A DNA stretch of 64,000 bases from Dyella sp. ASV24 (GCF_016428905.1 NZ_JAELTQ010000009.1:1-64000), one strand, 5' to 3'; positions 38,492 through 49,148 are shown, numbered from the stretch's first letter. Notes: a model not told the origin generated them from the sequence alone. Program-made: numbers and translations.

Positions 38492-39400
38492 ATGACTGAC
38501 CCACTCTCGGAAATCGTCACCCTGCTCCAGCCAGAGGCTGCGTTCTCCAAGATCTCCAGCGCTGCCGGCCCCTGGCAAGTGCGCCGCGTCGAAGCGGGGC
38601 GGCCGTTCTACGGCGTGATTCTGGAGGGCGCATGCCGCCTTGCGATCGAAGGGCGTGAACCGCTGATTCTCGAGGCGGGTGATTTCCTGCTGATTCCGGC
38701 CTCCTCCGGCTTTGCCATGTCGAGCACACCGCCACCGGCGCGCGACGTCGACTCCGTGCCCACGATGCTGCCCGGCGGCGAGTACCGACTCGGCCACCCG
38801 GACGGCCCGCCAGACGTTCGCATGCTGGTGGGCTACTGCACGTTTGGTTCGCCCGATGCCGCGTTGCTGGTGTCGCTGCTGCCGGAACTCGTACATGTTC
38901 GCGGCGAGCAACGACTATCCACGCTGGTGCAACTGGTGATCGAGGAATCACGCACGCACCGCCCTGCCCGCGAGGTGATTCTTTCGCGGTTGCTGGAGGT
39001 ATTGCTGATCGAGGCCTTGCGATCCACCACCGGCACCACGGCCTCGCCGGGCCTGTTGAATGGACTGGCCGATGCGCGACTCGCTTCCGCGATACGGTGC
39101 ATGCATGAAAGCCCGACCCGCGCATGGACGGTGGCGCAATTGGCGAAGGAAGCGGCGCTGTCGCGCTCGGCGTTCTTTGAGCGCTTCAGCCGTGCCGTAG
39201 GCATGCCGCCGATGGAGTACCTGCTTGCGTGGCGCATGGCGCTGGCTAAGCGCTTGCTGCAACGCGATGGTGCAGGCATCGCCGACGTAGCGGAGCGTGT
39301 CGGCTACAGCTCGGCGAGCACCTTCAGCGTGGCGTTTACCCGACACGTCGGCCTGCCACCGGCACGGTACGCGCGAGAGCACACGGCGGCGCGCGAGTAA
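38492..39400 (+). CDS. AraC-family regulator with cupin-type sensor
   Basis: A 302-residue regulator. The N-terminal cupin-like AraC-binding domain (GACRLAIEGREPLILEAGDF) is followed by two HTH units at the C-terminus (WTVAQLAKEAALSRSAFFERF and IADVAERVGYSSASTFSVAF). It belongs to the cupin_6/AraC group that usually regulates a divergent oxidoreductase gene. Here the divergent neighbour is the SDR. The gap of 103 bases holds both promoters. Confidence 0.92.
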   Translation: MTDPLSEIVTLLQPEAAFSKISSAAGPWQVRRVEAGRPFYGVILEGACRLAIEGREPLILEAGDFLLIPASSGFAMSSTPPPARDVDSVPTMLPGGEYRLGHPDGPPDVRMLVGYCTFGSPDAALLVSLLPELVHVRGEQRLSTLVQLVIEESRTHRPAREVILSRLLEVLLIEALRSTTGTTASPGLLNGLADARLASAIRCMHESPTRAWTVAQLAKEAALSRSAFFERFSRAVGMPPMEYLLAWRMALAKRLLQRDGAGIADVAERVGYSSASTFSVAFTRHVGLPPARYAREHTAARE

Positions 39401-39437
39401 ACGCGCGACACCGGCAGTGTGATCAATCACCTGTAAT

Positions 39438-40013
39438 TCAAAGCGTGCGCCGCTTGCTCCGCCCAAGCCACCACGCCATGACCGCGCCTGCCAGCAACCA
39501 TCCAATGACCTGCTCCACCAGCGCCGCCACCGTGAAGTTGGTAGGAAACAGATACCAATTCCAGTACGGCACCATGGTGCTGAGCCAGGCGAACACGCTG
39601 GCAGCCAGCGCAATGCTCAGGCGCGTCATAAAGCTAAAGGCAGCCAGCCCCATGACGAAGGCGAGCATCAAGGCCGACAAGGTGTCCGAGGCCCATTCCC
39701 GGGGCAGCCGTCCGCTCATGTCAGACAGGTCGTCACCCTGTGGCATATAGACCATAAAGGCATAGGGCGAGGCTTTGGCCTTGGTCGAATAGGCCGCCAT
39801 AACGGTCTTGTCGCCCATCTTGGCGGGGTCAACCGAAGGCAGAAGAAACACGCCCGCCTGCTCGCCCAGGCCGGGCCGCAAGCTGACGAGAACAGTGTCT
39901 TCTGCTACCGGTTGATGCATGCCGATGTCGCCCAGGCCAAGCGCCATGTGCGCTACGGCACCCCAGATGAACATCACGATGCCACCCATCAATGCTGCAA
40001 CGAGTACTCGCAT
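39438..40013 (-). CDS. Hypothetical membrane protein
   Basis: A 191-residue protein with one N-terminal helix (MRVLVAALMGGIVMFIWGAV), a periplasmic loop of about 90 residues and three further helices near the C-terminus, ending basic (GRSKRRTL). It recalls uncharacterised four-helix proteins with a first-helix GxxxxFxWGxxxH motif found in many Xanthomonadales. It is convergent with the AraC gene. Confidence 0.75.
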   Translation of the reverse strand: MRVLVAALMGGIVMFIWGAVAHMALGLGDIGMHQPVAEDTVLVSLRPGLGEQAGVFLLPSVDPAKMGDKTVMAAYSTKAKASPYAFMVYMPQGDDLSDMSGRLPREWASDTLSALMLAFVMGLAAFSFMTRLSIALAASVFAWLSTMVPYWNWYLFPTNFTVAALVEQVIGWLLAGAVMAWWLGRSKRRTL

Positions 40014-40135
40014 GACCGTGCCTCCCCGTAATTGATTGTGCGCGGCGATGACTCTAAGCCTGTCGTGAAGTGCGTCGCAAGCTGGGCAAAAGGACTAACG
40101 CCCGTTCCGCCGCGCCCCATGAAAAGGCTAGTGCA

Positions 40136-40339
40136 TCAGCGCGAGCGGTCTCGACGGAAAGCGGCGATCAAGTCACGTCGAAAGATCCAGGCGAAAGTGG
40201 ACTGCATGACCACCTGTATACCAAGAAACATCTTCAGGCCGACCCAAAAATCTGCGACAAACCAATACGCAAATGCCGGCGCCAAAGATATAAGCGCCAT
40301 ACGCGACGCGACATACCGATATGCTGAAAGTGGACCCAT
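40136..40339 (-). CDS. Small membrane protein
   Basis: A 67-residue protein with two likely membrane helices (MALISLAPAFAYWFVADFW and MFLGIQVVMQSTFAWIF) and a strongly basic C-terminus (RRDLIAAFRRDRSR), i.e. positive-inside. GAGGCGAG precedes ATG 40339. Family unknown. Confidence 0.5.
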   Translation of the reverse strand: MGPLSAYRYVASRMALISLAPAFAYWFVADFWVGLKMFLGIQVVMQSTFAWIFRRDLIAAFRRDRSR

Positions 40340-40426
40340 CAACTCGCCTCAGTATCCATTACTGATTAACGCGACCTTCTACATATAGGCAAACATGGGG
40401 GCGAAAGTTGAACGGGCTGATAGCTA

Positions 40427-41770
40427 CTATCGCTTACGCTCGCGCGCCTCACGGCGTGCTTCGCGCAGGCTCAACAGCTTCTCGCGCAGTTTCAGTTCCA
40501 GCCCACGCTCCACCGGTTCGTAGAACACGGTGCCGTCGATCGCATCCGGCAGCAGTTGCTGATCGAGCGCTACGCCACCTTCGCTGTCATGGTCGTACTG
40601 GTAACCCTGCCCGTAACCCAGGCCTTTCATGAGCTTGGTCGGTGCGTTGCGCAAGTGCATGGGCACGTCCAGCGTGCCCGTTTGCTGCACCAGGGCGCGG
40701 GCGGCGTTGTAGGCCTTATAGGCGGCGTTGCTCTTGGGTGCGATGGCCAGCCAGATGGCGAGCTGGGCCAGGCCGAGTTCGCCTTCGGGGCTGCCGAGGC
40801 GTTCGTAGGTGTCCCATGCGTCCAGTGCCATGCGCCAGGCACGCGGCTCGGCCAGGCCCACGTCTTCCACGGCCATGCGCGTCATGCGGCGGGCGAGGTA
40901 GAGCGGGTCGACACCACCGTCGAGCATGCGGGTGAGCCAGTACACGGCGGCGTCCGGATCGGACGAGCGCACGGATTTGTGTAGCGCCGAAATCTGGTCG
41001 TAGAACTGTTCGCCGCCTTTGTCGAAGCGGCGCGTGCGGTCGGCTAGCACCTGCGTGAGGGTGGTTTCGTCGATGCGATGGTTTTCGGCCAGCTCGGAGG
41101 CGATTTCCAGCAACGTGAGCGCGCGGCGCACGTCGCCATCCGCAGCTTGCGCAATCAACTTGAGCGACTCGTCGGCCACGTCCAGTTGCATGTCGCCAAG
41201 GCCGCGCTCGCTGTCTGCCAGTGCGCGCTTGAGCGCTACGGCGATGTCGTCGGCCGTTACCGCCTCCAGCACATGCACGCGGCAACGCGAGAGCAAGGCG
41301 GAGTTGAGTTCGAACGAGGGGTTTTCGGTGGTCGCGCCGACGAAGATGATCACGCCGCGCTCGATGTGCGGCAGGAACGCGTCCTGCTGCGCTTTGTTGA
41401 AGCGATGCACCTCGTCCACGAACAACACGGTGCGACGACCCTGCGCGAAGTTCACCTCGGCCTCGGCCAGCGCCTTGCGTACATCGGGCAGGCCGGAGAG
41501 TACGGCGGAAATGGCTCGGAAATCGGCGTCGGCGTAGCGCGCCACCAGCAGGGCCAATGTGGTCTTACCGCAACCGGGCGGGCCCCACAGGATCATGGAG
41601 TGCACGCGACCGGCTTCCAACGCGCGGCGCAGCGCCTTACCGGGAGCCAGCACGCGTTGCTGGCCCACGATTTCATCCAGGGTGCGTGGCCGCATGCGTT
41701 CGGCCAGGGGCTTGAGATCGTCGGACTCGGCAAACAGGCCCGGCGCGTCGAACATATCGCTGCGTGACAT
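40427..41770 (-). CDS. rarA: Replication-associated recombination protein RarA (MgsA)
   Basis: A 447-residue AAA+ ATPase related to the clamp loader. Walker A is GPPGCGKTTLAL, Walker B LFVDEVHRFNKAQQD, and sensor residues follow in GATTENPSFELN. The C-terminal half is the tetramerisation domain (GGVDPLYLARRMTRMAVEDVG). It acts at stalled replication forks. Full length and intact. Transcription is in line with DUF2339/DUF3999, but a strong hairpin separates them. Confidence 0.97.
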   Translation of the reverse strand: MSRSDMFDAPGLFAESDDLKPLAERMRPRTLDEIVGQQRVLAPGKALRRALEAGRVHSMILWGPPGCGKTTLALLVARYADADFRAISAVLSGLPDVRKALAEAEVNFAQGRRTVLFVDEVHRFNKAQQDAFLPHIERGVIIFVGATTENPSFELNSALLSRCRVHVLEAVTADDIAVALKRALADSERGLGDMQLDVADESLKLIAQAADGDVRRALTLLEIASELAENHRIDETTLTQVLADRTRRFDKGGEQFYDQISALHKSVRSSDPDAAVYWLTRMLDGGVDPLYLARRMTRMAVEDVGLAEPRAWRMALDAWDTYERLGSPEGELGLAQLAIWLAIAPKSNAAYKAYNAARALVQQTGTLDVPMHLRNAPTKLMKGLGYGQGYQYDHDSEGGVALDQQLLPDAIDGTVFYEPVERGLELKLREKLLSLREARREARERKR

Positions 41771-41783
41771 GGCGTAAATGATA

Positions 41784-41813
41784 GGGCATTGGGCTCATGA
41801 GAGCCCAATGCCC
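41784..41813 (-). terminator. 13-bp perfect hairpin between DUF3999 gene and rarA
   Basis: GGGCATTGGGCTC (41784-41796) and GAGCCCAATGCCC (41801-41813) with loop ATGA, in the 51-base gap. No U-run follows, so it may be a rho-assisted or weak terminator. Confidence 0.6.
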
Positions 41814-41821
41814 TGCCCGCG

Positions 41822-43186
41822 TCAGGACTTGGATTCGTCCCGCGGCCCCTGCCGCAACAGGCTGAACGCCATGGCCGCCACGCCCAGCGCACCCAATGCC
41901 AGCACCACCCACAGTAAGGGCTTGGTCCAGTCGTAGGGCACCTTGGGGGCTTCCAGTGCGGAGGGGCCGGCCTCGTCCACGCGCGCACCGAGTTCGGCCA
42001 GCGCTGGCTGCCAGTCGTCACTATTGGTGCTGCGCAGGCGGCTCAGTGCTTCATCGACCGGATATTCGCCACGCCGCGCCGAGTAACTGCCCACCAGCAA
42101 ACGGAACGGCGCATTGCCCTCGGGAATAAATACGTACTGCGGCGGTAGCCAACCCACACTGAGGGCTGGCGCGCCGGCCAGTGGCGTGTCGCTGTGCACA
42201 CGGATGCGCCGAGTGCTATACGGCTGATCCATGTTGGCGGTGTCTTCGCCACCCTTGCCGCCCGTGCGCACCAGGTTGAGCGAGGTGACTTCCGACCATG
42301 TCTGGTCACCGTTATCGAGAATCAGGTGCACGGTCGCCGCGTTGTTGTCCGCAGGCAAGGTGACCTTGAACGAGATCAACGGCAGCTCCGCCGGCAGGTC
42401 ATACACATAGTCGCCCGACACCTGCCCGTTTTGCTTCGGCTCCAGCCATTGCAGCTGCGAGGCGCGATCAGCAGCGGCATCGGTATAGCTACCGACCAGC
42501 TTGACGGTGGGCGTATGGCCCGTGCTCCAGTCCACCTGACCATCGCTCAGGCGTACGCGGAAATAGCGCTCGGGTTCACTGCTGGTGGCGTCGATCTTCA
42601 ACTGCTCGACCTGATCCTGATCGCCATGCACGCGGGTCAGGCCCACGTCGCTGGCGAGCATGTTCCACTGCCGCAGATCGTTGCTGCCCTCGACGGTCAC
42701 GTGGATCTGGAAGTCTTCCTGCAAGGTCGACGGGTCCAGCTCAATGCTGTCGATGTTCGCAGCGCGGCCGGCATCGATCAGCCAACTGTCGGGACGCTGC
42801 GCGGTAGCACCGCGATCGTCCTGACTGATCACGATGCCGCCGTTGGCGTTGCGCTCCACCTTCACGCTGTCGCTGTTGTTGGCGGCAGCGGCCGGCACAG
42901 GCAGCAGGCGCGCCGTGGTCTCGAAGTCGTGCTTGGCCGGCGGTGACGGCGGCATCGGGGCGAATGGCACGGGTTTGCCCGCAGCATTCACCACGATTAC
43001 ATCGTGCAGGTGGGCCGTTTGGCTGGCGGCGGCGTACACCTGTGGCCCCAGCACCACCCGATAGGCCTCGCTGGTGGTTTTCGTGTCGAGCGGAAACGCA
43101 TAGGCGTATTCCACATTGGTATCTGCCCGGGCTGCAGCCACGGGCAGCATCAAGGCCAGCGCAATCCAACGAACGTCAAGGCGCAT
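41822..43186 (-). CDS. DUF3999 family exported membrane protein
   Basis: A 454-residue protein with signal peptide (ALALMLPVAAARA), a large periplasmic beta-rich region, a low-complexity neck and a C-terminal membrane helix (LLWVVLALGALGVAAMAFSLL) with a short basic tail. It fits DUF3999, which co-occurs with DUF2339. Its start overlaps the DUF2339 stop by 11 bases. ATG 43186 is chosen over an upstream ATG because it begins the signal peptide. Function unknown; envelope-related by location. Confidence 0.85.
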   Translation of the reverse strand: MRLDVRWIALALMLPVAAARADTNVEYAYAFPLDTKTTSEAYRVVLGPQVYAAASQTAHLHDVIVVNAAGKPVPFAPMPPSPPAKHDFETTARLLPVPAAAANNSDSVKVERNANGGIVISQDDRGATAQRPDSWLIDAGRAANIDSIELDPSTLQEDFQIHVTVEGSNDLRQWNMLASDVGLTRVHGDQDQVEQLKIDATSSEPERYFRVRLSDGQVDWSTGHTPTVKLVGSYTDAAADRASQLQWLEPKQNGQVSGDYVYDLPAELPLISFKVTLPADNNAATVHLILDNGDQTWSEVTSLNLVRTGGKGGEDTANMDQPYSTRRIRVHSDTPLAGAPALSVGWLPPQYVFIPEGNAPFRLLVGSYSARRGEYPVDEALSRLRSTNSDDWQPALAELGARVDEAGPSALEAPKVPYDWTKPLLWVVLALGALGVAAMAFSLLRQGPRDESKS

Positions 43187-45920
43187 GCCCTGTCTCCTCC
43201 ATAGACGATGAACGGCGCGGCGGAGCCGGCGCCAGGTATCCAATAACGCTGCACAGCAGGCCGAAGGCGATGAACGAGCCGATGCCGAATAGATTGCCCA
43301 ATTGGCGACGGTCGACCAGGATCAGCTTGGCCAGCACCACACCCATGATGATGGCGCCGGCCAGCCAGAACAGGCGATGGCCGCGCCGCGAACCCCACAC
43401 CCAGGCAAACAGACCCAGCACGCTCCACGCCACGGTGAGTGACATCTGCGCGAGGCTGGAATCGGCCAGATCGGCGCTCCACGCCACGCCACCCAACTGA
43501 TGCACTGCACGCAAGGTCATGCTGGTGACCAACGCCAGCACGATGGAGCCGAGCACGGGGCCGCGTGCATGCCGGAGCACGGCGGGCAGCGATGGATCGG
43601 TGATCCACACGGCGAACATCCCGGCGATTGCGAGCAACAGCAACTCCACCGGGTTCAGCAGCGGCACGTAACGTAGCGGCGCGGCATCGCCATCCATGAA
43701 CAAGGCAAACACGCCAACCAGACCCAGCGCGATCAGCAACGAATACTTCAACGGTGGCAGCCAGCGCGACAGGCTCTGTGCCATGGGTGCCGCTATCAGG
43801 CGCGGACGCCAATGCGCTACCGCAAACACCAGCAACAACGGCACCAGACTCAGGGCGGCGACCCAGCTCCCGGACAGCCAACGCAAGCGATCCAGCGCCA
43901 CCGCCACGCCGAAGCCAGCCAACAGAACCCAGCGCCACAGCCACATCCATTGCGCCGCCGGGCCAGCCCACGCCGCAGGACGCAGACACAACAGCGTGCG
44001 CCAGCCGAGCACGGCAGCGGCAATCACCGCCAACAGGTTCCAGCCACGCCACGGCTGCTGATGGTTGCCGACGACAAGCGCGACGAGCACCAGCATGCAC
44101 GCCATGAACGCCACCGGAGTCCATCGCAGCGCGAAGCCCAGTTCCTGCGAACTGCGATACCGCGAAGCTTCCGCCGCACCCCAGGCCGTGACGGCAAGCC
44201 ACGCAAACCATGCGGCGAACACGTTTTCGTCCGGCACGAAGGTCGAGATCTCCTCCGCGCAGGCGACTACCCACCACAGCATGCCCCAGGCATACAGCAC
44301 GACCGAAAGCACGCGATGCAGTGCACGCCCATTGCCCAGCCGCGCGAACAGGCCGGCGCTAGCGAAACCTGCGATCACCAACATCAACGCACTGATGCAT
44401 TCGCGGTTGAGCACGTGCCATGCCACTTGAACACCGCCATGTATCTCGCGGTCAATCAGCAGCGCGCATGCTGCGAACACCTGCAACGCGATACCGCTCC
44501 ACGTCGCGAACCCGCGCTGCTGACGCAAGCCCAACCAGATCAAGCCCGCGCCCTCTAGCGCGAAGATGCTGCCGGTAACGTCGGCACTCAGCGCGAGCGG
44601 CACGGTAAGCGTCGCCAGGGCCACAGCCAGAATTGCCCAGGTGTCGCGGATCAAGCGCATGCCCGGCTGACGGCGGGACAGATAAGCCACGGCCACATAG
44701 ACCGCCGCAGCAACCAGAGTGGAGATGGCCAAGGCTTTGCCATCCCATTGCAGCAGCGCGCCCTGCAGCAGGAGGCTGATCAAGGGATTGCCAAACATCA
44801 GGCAGCCGTCGATCACCAATCGCCGGTCAACCGGCGCGCGCACCACGTGCAGCCAGGGTATGAACAGGTAGAACAGGAAGTTGAGGACGAGGAACGGCTC
44901 GGTGCTCGCGAACAGACTGTGGTCGTAGCGCAGCACGCCCCACGCGCTGCCCACGGCAAAGGTGGCGACAAAACCCAGCAGGTTGAGCACACGCCACGAT
45001 CGCTTCCACGCAATGCCGAGAATGGCCAGGTTCAGCACCGCGTAATAGCTGAACAACGCTACGTGGCTGCCGTTACCGGTGGACACCAGAATGGGTGCGG
45101 CAAAGCCCGCGATCAGGCCGAGCACGGCGAGCGCCAATGCGTCCTGCATCACGGCCAGCACACCAATGCCGGCGACCAGTACCACCAGCACACCGAACGC
45201 CGCGCCCGCGGGCAACAGGTCGTAGAGGCGGAAGGCGGCAAATACCGTCATCACCAGCACGCCGATGGAGCCGCCTTGCAACGACAAGGCGAATACGCGT
45301 CGCGATTCGCGCTTGTGCCAGCCAAAGAACAGGCCACCCGTGGCGGCCAGCGCCACCATGGACACACGCAGAGCCACCGGCACATGCAGCATGCCGGCAT
45401 CGGAGGCGTACTTGAGCAGCGCGGCTACGCCAGCAAACAACACCAGCATGCCGATCTTCACTGGCACATTGCCCTCGGTGAACCAGCCCCACACGCGCTG
45501 CATCAGGCGATCGAACCCGGAGGGCTGACGCGGCATGGCGGGTGTCGGGGGTGCAGTCGGCCGTGGTGCAGGCTCTGAGGACGGCACCGGTGGCGGCACG
45601 TCCTCCATCGGCAGCGCAGCTGGCTGGGATACCGCAGCAACCGGCGCCACGGGCGGCGCCGGTTCGTGCAAGGCCTCTCGGGCCTCCTCAGCGGTCATCC
45701 ATGGCCGCTCGGCGGGCGCCTGTTGTGGCTGGGGCGATGGAGCAGGTTGAGCCGCCTTGGCCGCCGTCAGTTGCTGGCGAATGCGCCCCAACTCATGGGA
45801 CAGCTCCATCTGCCTGCCCCAGAGCAGTCCTACCGCCGCACCACCCGCGATGCCAGCCAGACTGGCTGATGACACCAGCCCGCCCAGCACCGCACCGATC
45901 ACCATCCATAGAAAGATCAT
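43176..45920 (-). CDS. DUF2339 multi-helix membrane protein
   Basis: A 914-residue protein. The first 140 residues contain a membrane anchor, a coiled stretch (ELSHELGRIRQQLTAAKAA) and a proline-rich segment. The rest consists of about 25 membrane helices, as in DUF2339. It is the first gene of the DUF2339-DUF3999 pair. No catalytic motif is known for the family. Confidence 0.9.
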   Translation of the reverse strand: MIFLWMVIGAVLGGLVSSASLAGIAGGAAVGLLWGRQMELSHELGRIRQQLTAAKAAQPAPSPQPQQAPAERPWMTAEEAREALHEPAPPVAPVAAVSQPAALPMEDVPPPVPSSEPAPRPTAPPTPAMPRQPSGFDRLMQRVWGWFTEGNVPVKIGMLVLFAGVAALLKYASDAGMLHVPVALRVSMVALAATGGLFFGWHKRESRRVFALSLQGGSIGVLVMTVFAAFRLYDLLPAGAAFGVLVVLVAGIGVLAVMQDALALAVLGLIAGFAAPILVSTGNGSHVALFSYYAVLNLAILGIAWKRSWRVLNLLGFVATFAVGSAWGVLRYDHSLFASTEPFLVLNFLFYLFIPWLHVVRAPVDRRLVIDGCLMFGNPLISLLLQGALLQWDGKALAISTLVAAAVYVAVAYLSRRQPGMRLIRDTWAILAVALATLTVPLALSADVTGSIFALEGAGLIWLGLRQQRGFATWSGIALQVFAACALLIDREIHGGVQVAWHVLNRECISALMLVIAGFASAGLFARLGNGRALHRVLSVVLYAWGMLWWVVACAEEISTFVPDENVFAAWFAWLAVTAWGAAEASRYRSSQELGFALRWTPVAFMACMLVLVALVVGNHQQPWRGWNLLAVIAAAVLGWRTLLCLRPAAWAGPAAQWMWLWRWVLLAGFGVAVALDRLRWLSGSWVAALSLVPLLLVFAVAHWRPRLIAAPMAQSLSRWLPPLKYSLLIALGLVGVFALFMDGDAAPLRYVPLLNPVELLLLAIAGMFAVWITDPSLPAVLRHARGPVLGSIVLALVTSMTLRAVHQLGGVAWSADLADSSLAQMSLTVAWSVLGLFAWVWGSRRGHRLFWLAGAIIMGVVLAKLILVDRRQLGNLFGIGSFIAFGLLCSVIGYLAPAPPRRSSSMEETGHAP

Positions 45921-46028
45921 GCCTGCCCGTCTCCACCCACCAGGGGTTGTTACGCCCCCAGTGTGCCATGGTCGACCAGGTACTAAGACGCGAGGGACGC
46001 CTTCTACGGGCGATGTACGTCACGACTA

Positions 46029-49000
46029 TCAGATATTTCCTACATTTTGACGCCGCTCGGCACGCTGTTCCATCCAGTCATACAGCACGGGGAGCAGCAA
46101 CAAAGTAAGCAGCGTGGAGGTGAGCAGGCCACCCACCACCACTGTGGCCAAGGGACGCTGGGTTTCCGCGCCCACACCGCTGGATAGCAGCATGGGCACC
46201 AACCCGAGGATGGCCACGCTAGCCGTCATCAATACCGGTCGCAGGCGCAGCGCCGTACCACGCATCACCGCGTCACGAACACCCATACCCTTGGCGCGCT
46301 GCTCGTTCAGAAAGCTCACCAGCACGATGCCGTTGAGCATCGCCACACCGAACACCGCAATGAAACCGATGGCTGAAGGCACGGACAGGTACTGCCCCGT
46401 GACCGCCAATGCCACGACGCCGCCGATGGTGGCGAATGGCACGTTGGCAAGGATCAGCGCCGCGTACTTCATCGAGTGGAACGCTGTGTAAAGCAGGATA
46501 AAGATGAAGAAGATGGTAGCCGGCACGATCAACGACAGACGCTTCAAGGCGCGCTGCTGGTTCTCGAATGCCCCACCCCACTCCGTGTAGTAACCGGCAG
46601 GCAACTTCACTTTCTGCGCAATGGCTGCGTTCGCCTCCCGCACAAAGCCATCGATATCGCGGCCGCGCACGTCCATCTGGATCTCCGCATAGCGCTGCAG
46701 CTGTTCGCGACGGATGAAGGAATACCCTTCGGCCTCCGTCACCTCCGCCACCTGCGAGAGTTGCACGATGGCGCCACCCGGGGATTGGATGGGTATGCGC
46801 TGGATGGCCTGCATGGAGCGCTTGTCCGTATCGTCCAGCCGCACTGCGATGTCGAAACGCTTCACGCCATCGATCAACGTGGTGACGGGCTCCCCGCCGA
46901 TGCCGTTACGCACCACCGTGAGTACGTCGTCAGCGTTCAGGCCATAGCGCGCCAACGCCTCGCGATCCACACGGATACGGATCTGCGGCTTGCCCAGATT
47001 GGCTTCCAGTGCCAAATCCGCCACACCGGGCACGCTGCTCAGCACATCCTTGATGCGTGCACTCTGGCGATCCAGCTCACCAAGGTCGTCGCCATACAGC
47101 TTGAGAGCCAACGTGGCGCGCACGCCCGAAATAAGCTCCTCGATGCGCATCTGGATGGGCTGCGTATAGCTCACCACTGCCGTCGGCAACGCATCGGACA
47201 GCTCGCGCTGCATGTCAGCCTCGATGCTCTCCAGTGTCTGTCCCTTGCGCCACTGCTCACGCGGTTTCAGCGGCGTATACACCTCCATGTAATTTACATC
47301 CGCCGTCTCGCCCTTCTCGGCACGGCCGATCATGGCCAGCGTGGTATCCACTTCCGGGAACGATGCCTTGATGCGCTCGGCAACCTGCCGCGAGATCTCG
47401 ATGGACTCATCCAATGACGCGGAAGGAATGGACGTAATGCGCCACATGATGGCGCCTTCCTTCAGATTGGGCATGAATTCCTTGCCCAGCAGCGGAAACA
47501 GCGCAAGGCTGCCGAGCAATGCCCCGCCGGCGATACCCAACACCAGCCCGCGCCTGCGCAACGCCCAGGCCAGCACCACGCCATAGTGTTTTTTCAGGAA
47601 GGCCACGAGTTGCGTGTCGCGCTCTTCCTTCGGCTTGAGCACCAATGCAGCAAGGACGGGAATCAAGGTCAGGGCAAGCAACAACGAACCCGCCATGGCG
47701 AAGCTGATGTTGAACGCCATCGGCTTGAACATCTTGCCCTCCAGCCCCTGCAGGCTGAACAACGGCAGAAACACCACGATAATGATGACGATGGCGAACG
47801 TAATGGGAGTGGCGACCTCGCGCGCTGCCGCCAGCACGGCTGCCGTGCGATCCACCGGCAAGCCATGCGCCTTGCGCTCGGCCATGATACGGAACGCGTT
47901 CTCCACCATCACCACGGCGCCGTCCACCATCATGCCGATGCCGATGGCCAGACCCGCGAGCGACATCAGGTTGGCCGACAGCCCCGCCTGCTCCATGCAG
48001 ATAAAGGCGATCAGCATGGCTAGCGGCAAGGCAACGACCACTACCAACGCGCTACGGAATTCGCCGAGGAACAAGAACAGCACAATGGCAACAAGAATGG
48101 AGCCCTCCACCAGTGCACGCACCGCTGTACCTACGGCCTTGTTCACCAGATCGGTACGCTCGTACACCGGCTTGACCACCACGCCTTCCGGCAAGGCTTG
48201 CCGCACGGTGTCCAGCTTGGCCTTCACCGCATCGACTACGCTTTTCGCATTTTCGCCGATGCGTGCCAGCGCCTGCCCCATCACCACTTCCTTACCATCA
48301 CGGGTGACAGCACCCGTACGCGGTGCGCCGGCTTCTTCCACCGTGGCCACATCGCGCACGTAGACTGGCGTGCCGTCCTCTGTCTTCAGTACGATCTGGC
48401 CGATGTCGCGAGCGTTCTGCACCAGTCCGAGCCCACGTACTAGGTACTGCTCGCGACCTACGTCGACGAAGTTGCCGCCGACCTGCGCATTATTGGCTTG
48501 CAGGGCGTCGATAACGTTCTTGAAGCCCAATCCATGCGCGATGAGCTTCATCGGATCGATGCGCACCTGGTACTGCTTCTCTTGTCCGCCCCACGAGGTG
48601 ACGTCATCCACGCCGGGCGCGGTGCGCAACATCAAGCGGATGGTCCAGTCCTGCAGGGTGCGCAGCGCCCGATCGTCAGGGGCGTTTTTCAATGCGTCGT
48701 CGGCGCGTTCCACCGTGTACCAGAACACCTGCCCCAGCCCCGAAGTGTTCGGCCCCATCTCCGGCTTGCCGTAGCCGGCAGGCAATCGGTCGCCCACCTG
48801 CTGCAGACGCTCGTTGACCAGTTGGCGCGCAAAGTAGATGTCCATGTCATCGCTGAAATACACGGAGACATACGACAGGCCAAACAGGCTTACCGAGCGG
48901 ACTTCTTCCACCTTCGGCAAGCCGGCCAGCGCCGATTCCACTGGCGTGGTGAGCAATTGCTCCACGTCCTCGGCTGCAAGGCCGGCCGCTTCCGTATAGA

Positions 49001-49148
49001 CGTTGACCTGCACAGGCGTGACATCGGGAAAGGCATCGATGGGCAACTTACGCACGGCCTGGTAACCGAGCACGCCCACGACGAGAAACGCGATGATGAC
49101 GAGCAATTTGTAACGCAGCGAGATGTCGACAAGACGGGCGAGCATCAT
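46029..49148 (-). CDS. czcA: Heavy-metal RND efflux pump, inner-membrane transporter
   Basis: A 1039-residue RND transporter of the heavy-metal (HME) branch. Marks include LPIDAFPDVTPVQV near the N-terminus, the GMMVDGAVVMVEN helix with the proton-relay acidic residue, and FGVAMLNGIVLVS. It pumps divalent or monovalent metal ions with proton exchange. The metal cannot be told from sequence alone. Its start overlaps the czcB-like stop by four bases. Confidence 0.93.
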   Translation of the reverse strand: MMLARLVDISLRYKLLVIIAFLVVGVLGYQAVRKLPIDAFPDVTPVQVNVYTEAAGLAAEDVEQLLTTPVESALAGLPKVEEVRSVSLFGLSYVSVYFSDDMDIYFARQLVNERLQQVGDRLPAGYGKPEMGPNTSGLGQVFWYTVERADDALKNAPDDRALRTLQDWTIRLMLRTAPGVDDVTSWGGQEKQYQVRIDPMKLIAHGLGFKNVIDALQANNAQVGGNFVDVGREQYLVRGLGLVQNARDIGQIVLKTEDGTPVYVRDVATVEEAGAPRTGAVTRDGKEVVMGQALARIGENAKSVVDAVKAKLDTVRQALPEGVVVKPVYERTDLVNKAVGTAVRALVEGSILVAIVLFLFLGEFRSALVVVVALPLAMLIAFICMEQAGLSANLMSLAGLAIGIGMMVDGAVVMVENAFRIMAERKAHGLPVDRTAAVLAAAREVATPITFAIVIIIVVFLPLFSLQGLEGKMFKPMAFNISFAMAGSLLLALTLIPVLAALVLKPKEERDTQLVAFLKKHYGVVLAWALRRRGLVLGIAGGALLGSLALFPLLGKEFMPNLKEGAIMWRITSIPSASLDESIEISRQVAERIKASFPEVDTTLAMIGRAEKGETADVNYMEVYTPLKPREQWRKGQTLESIEADMQRELSDALPTAVVSYTQPIQMRIEELISGVRATLALKLYGDDLGELDRQSARIKDVLSSVPGVADLALEANLGKPQIRIRVDREALARYGLNADDVLTVVRNGIGGEPVTTLIDGVKRFDIAVRLDDTDKRSMQAIQRIPIQSPGGAIVQLSQVAEVTEAEGYSFIRREQLQRYAEIQMDVRGRDIDGFVREANAAIAQKVKLPAGYYTEWGGAFENQQRALKRLSLIVPATIFFIFILLYTAFHSMKYAALILANVPFATIGGVVALAVTGQYLSVPSAIGFIAVFGVAMLNGIVLVSFLNEQRAKGMGVRDAVMRGTALRLRPVLMTASVAILGLVPMLLSSGVGAETQRPLATVVVGGLLTSTLLTLLLLPVLYDWMEQRAERRQNVGNI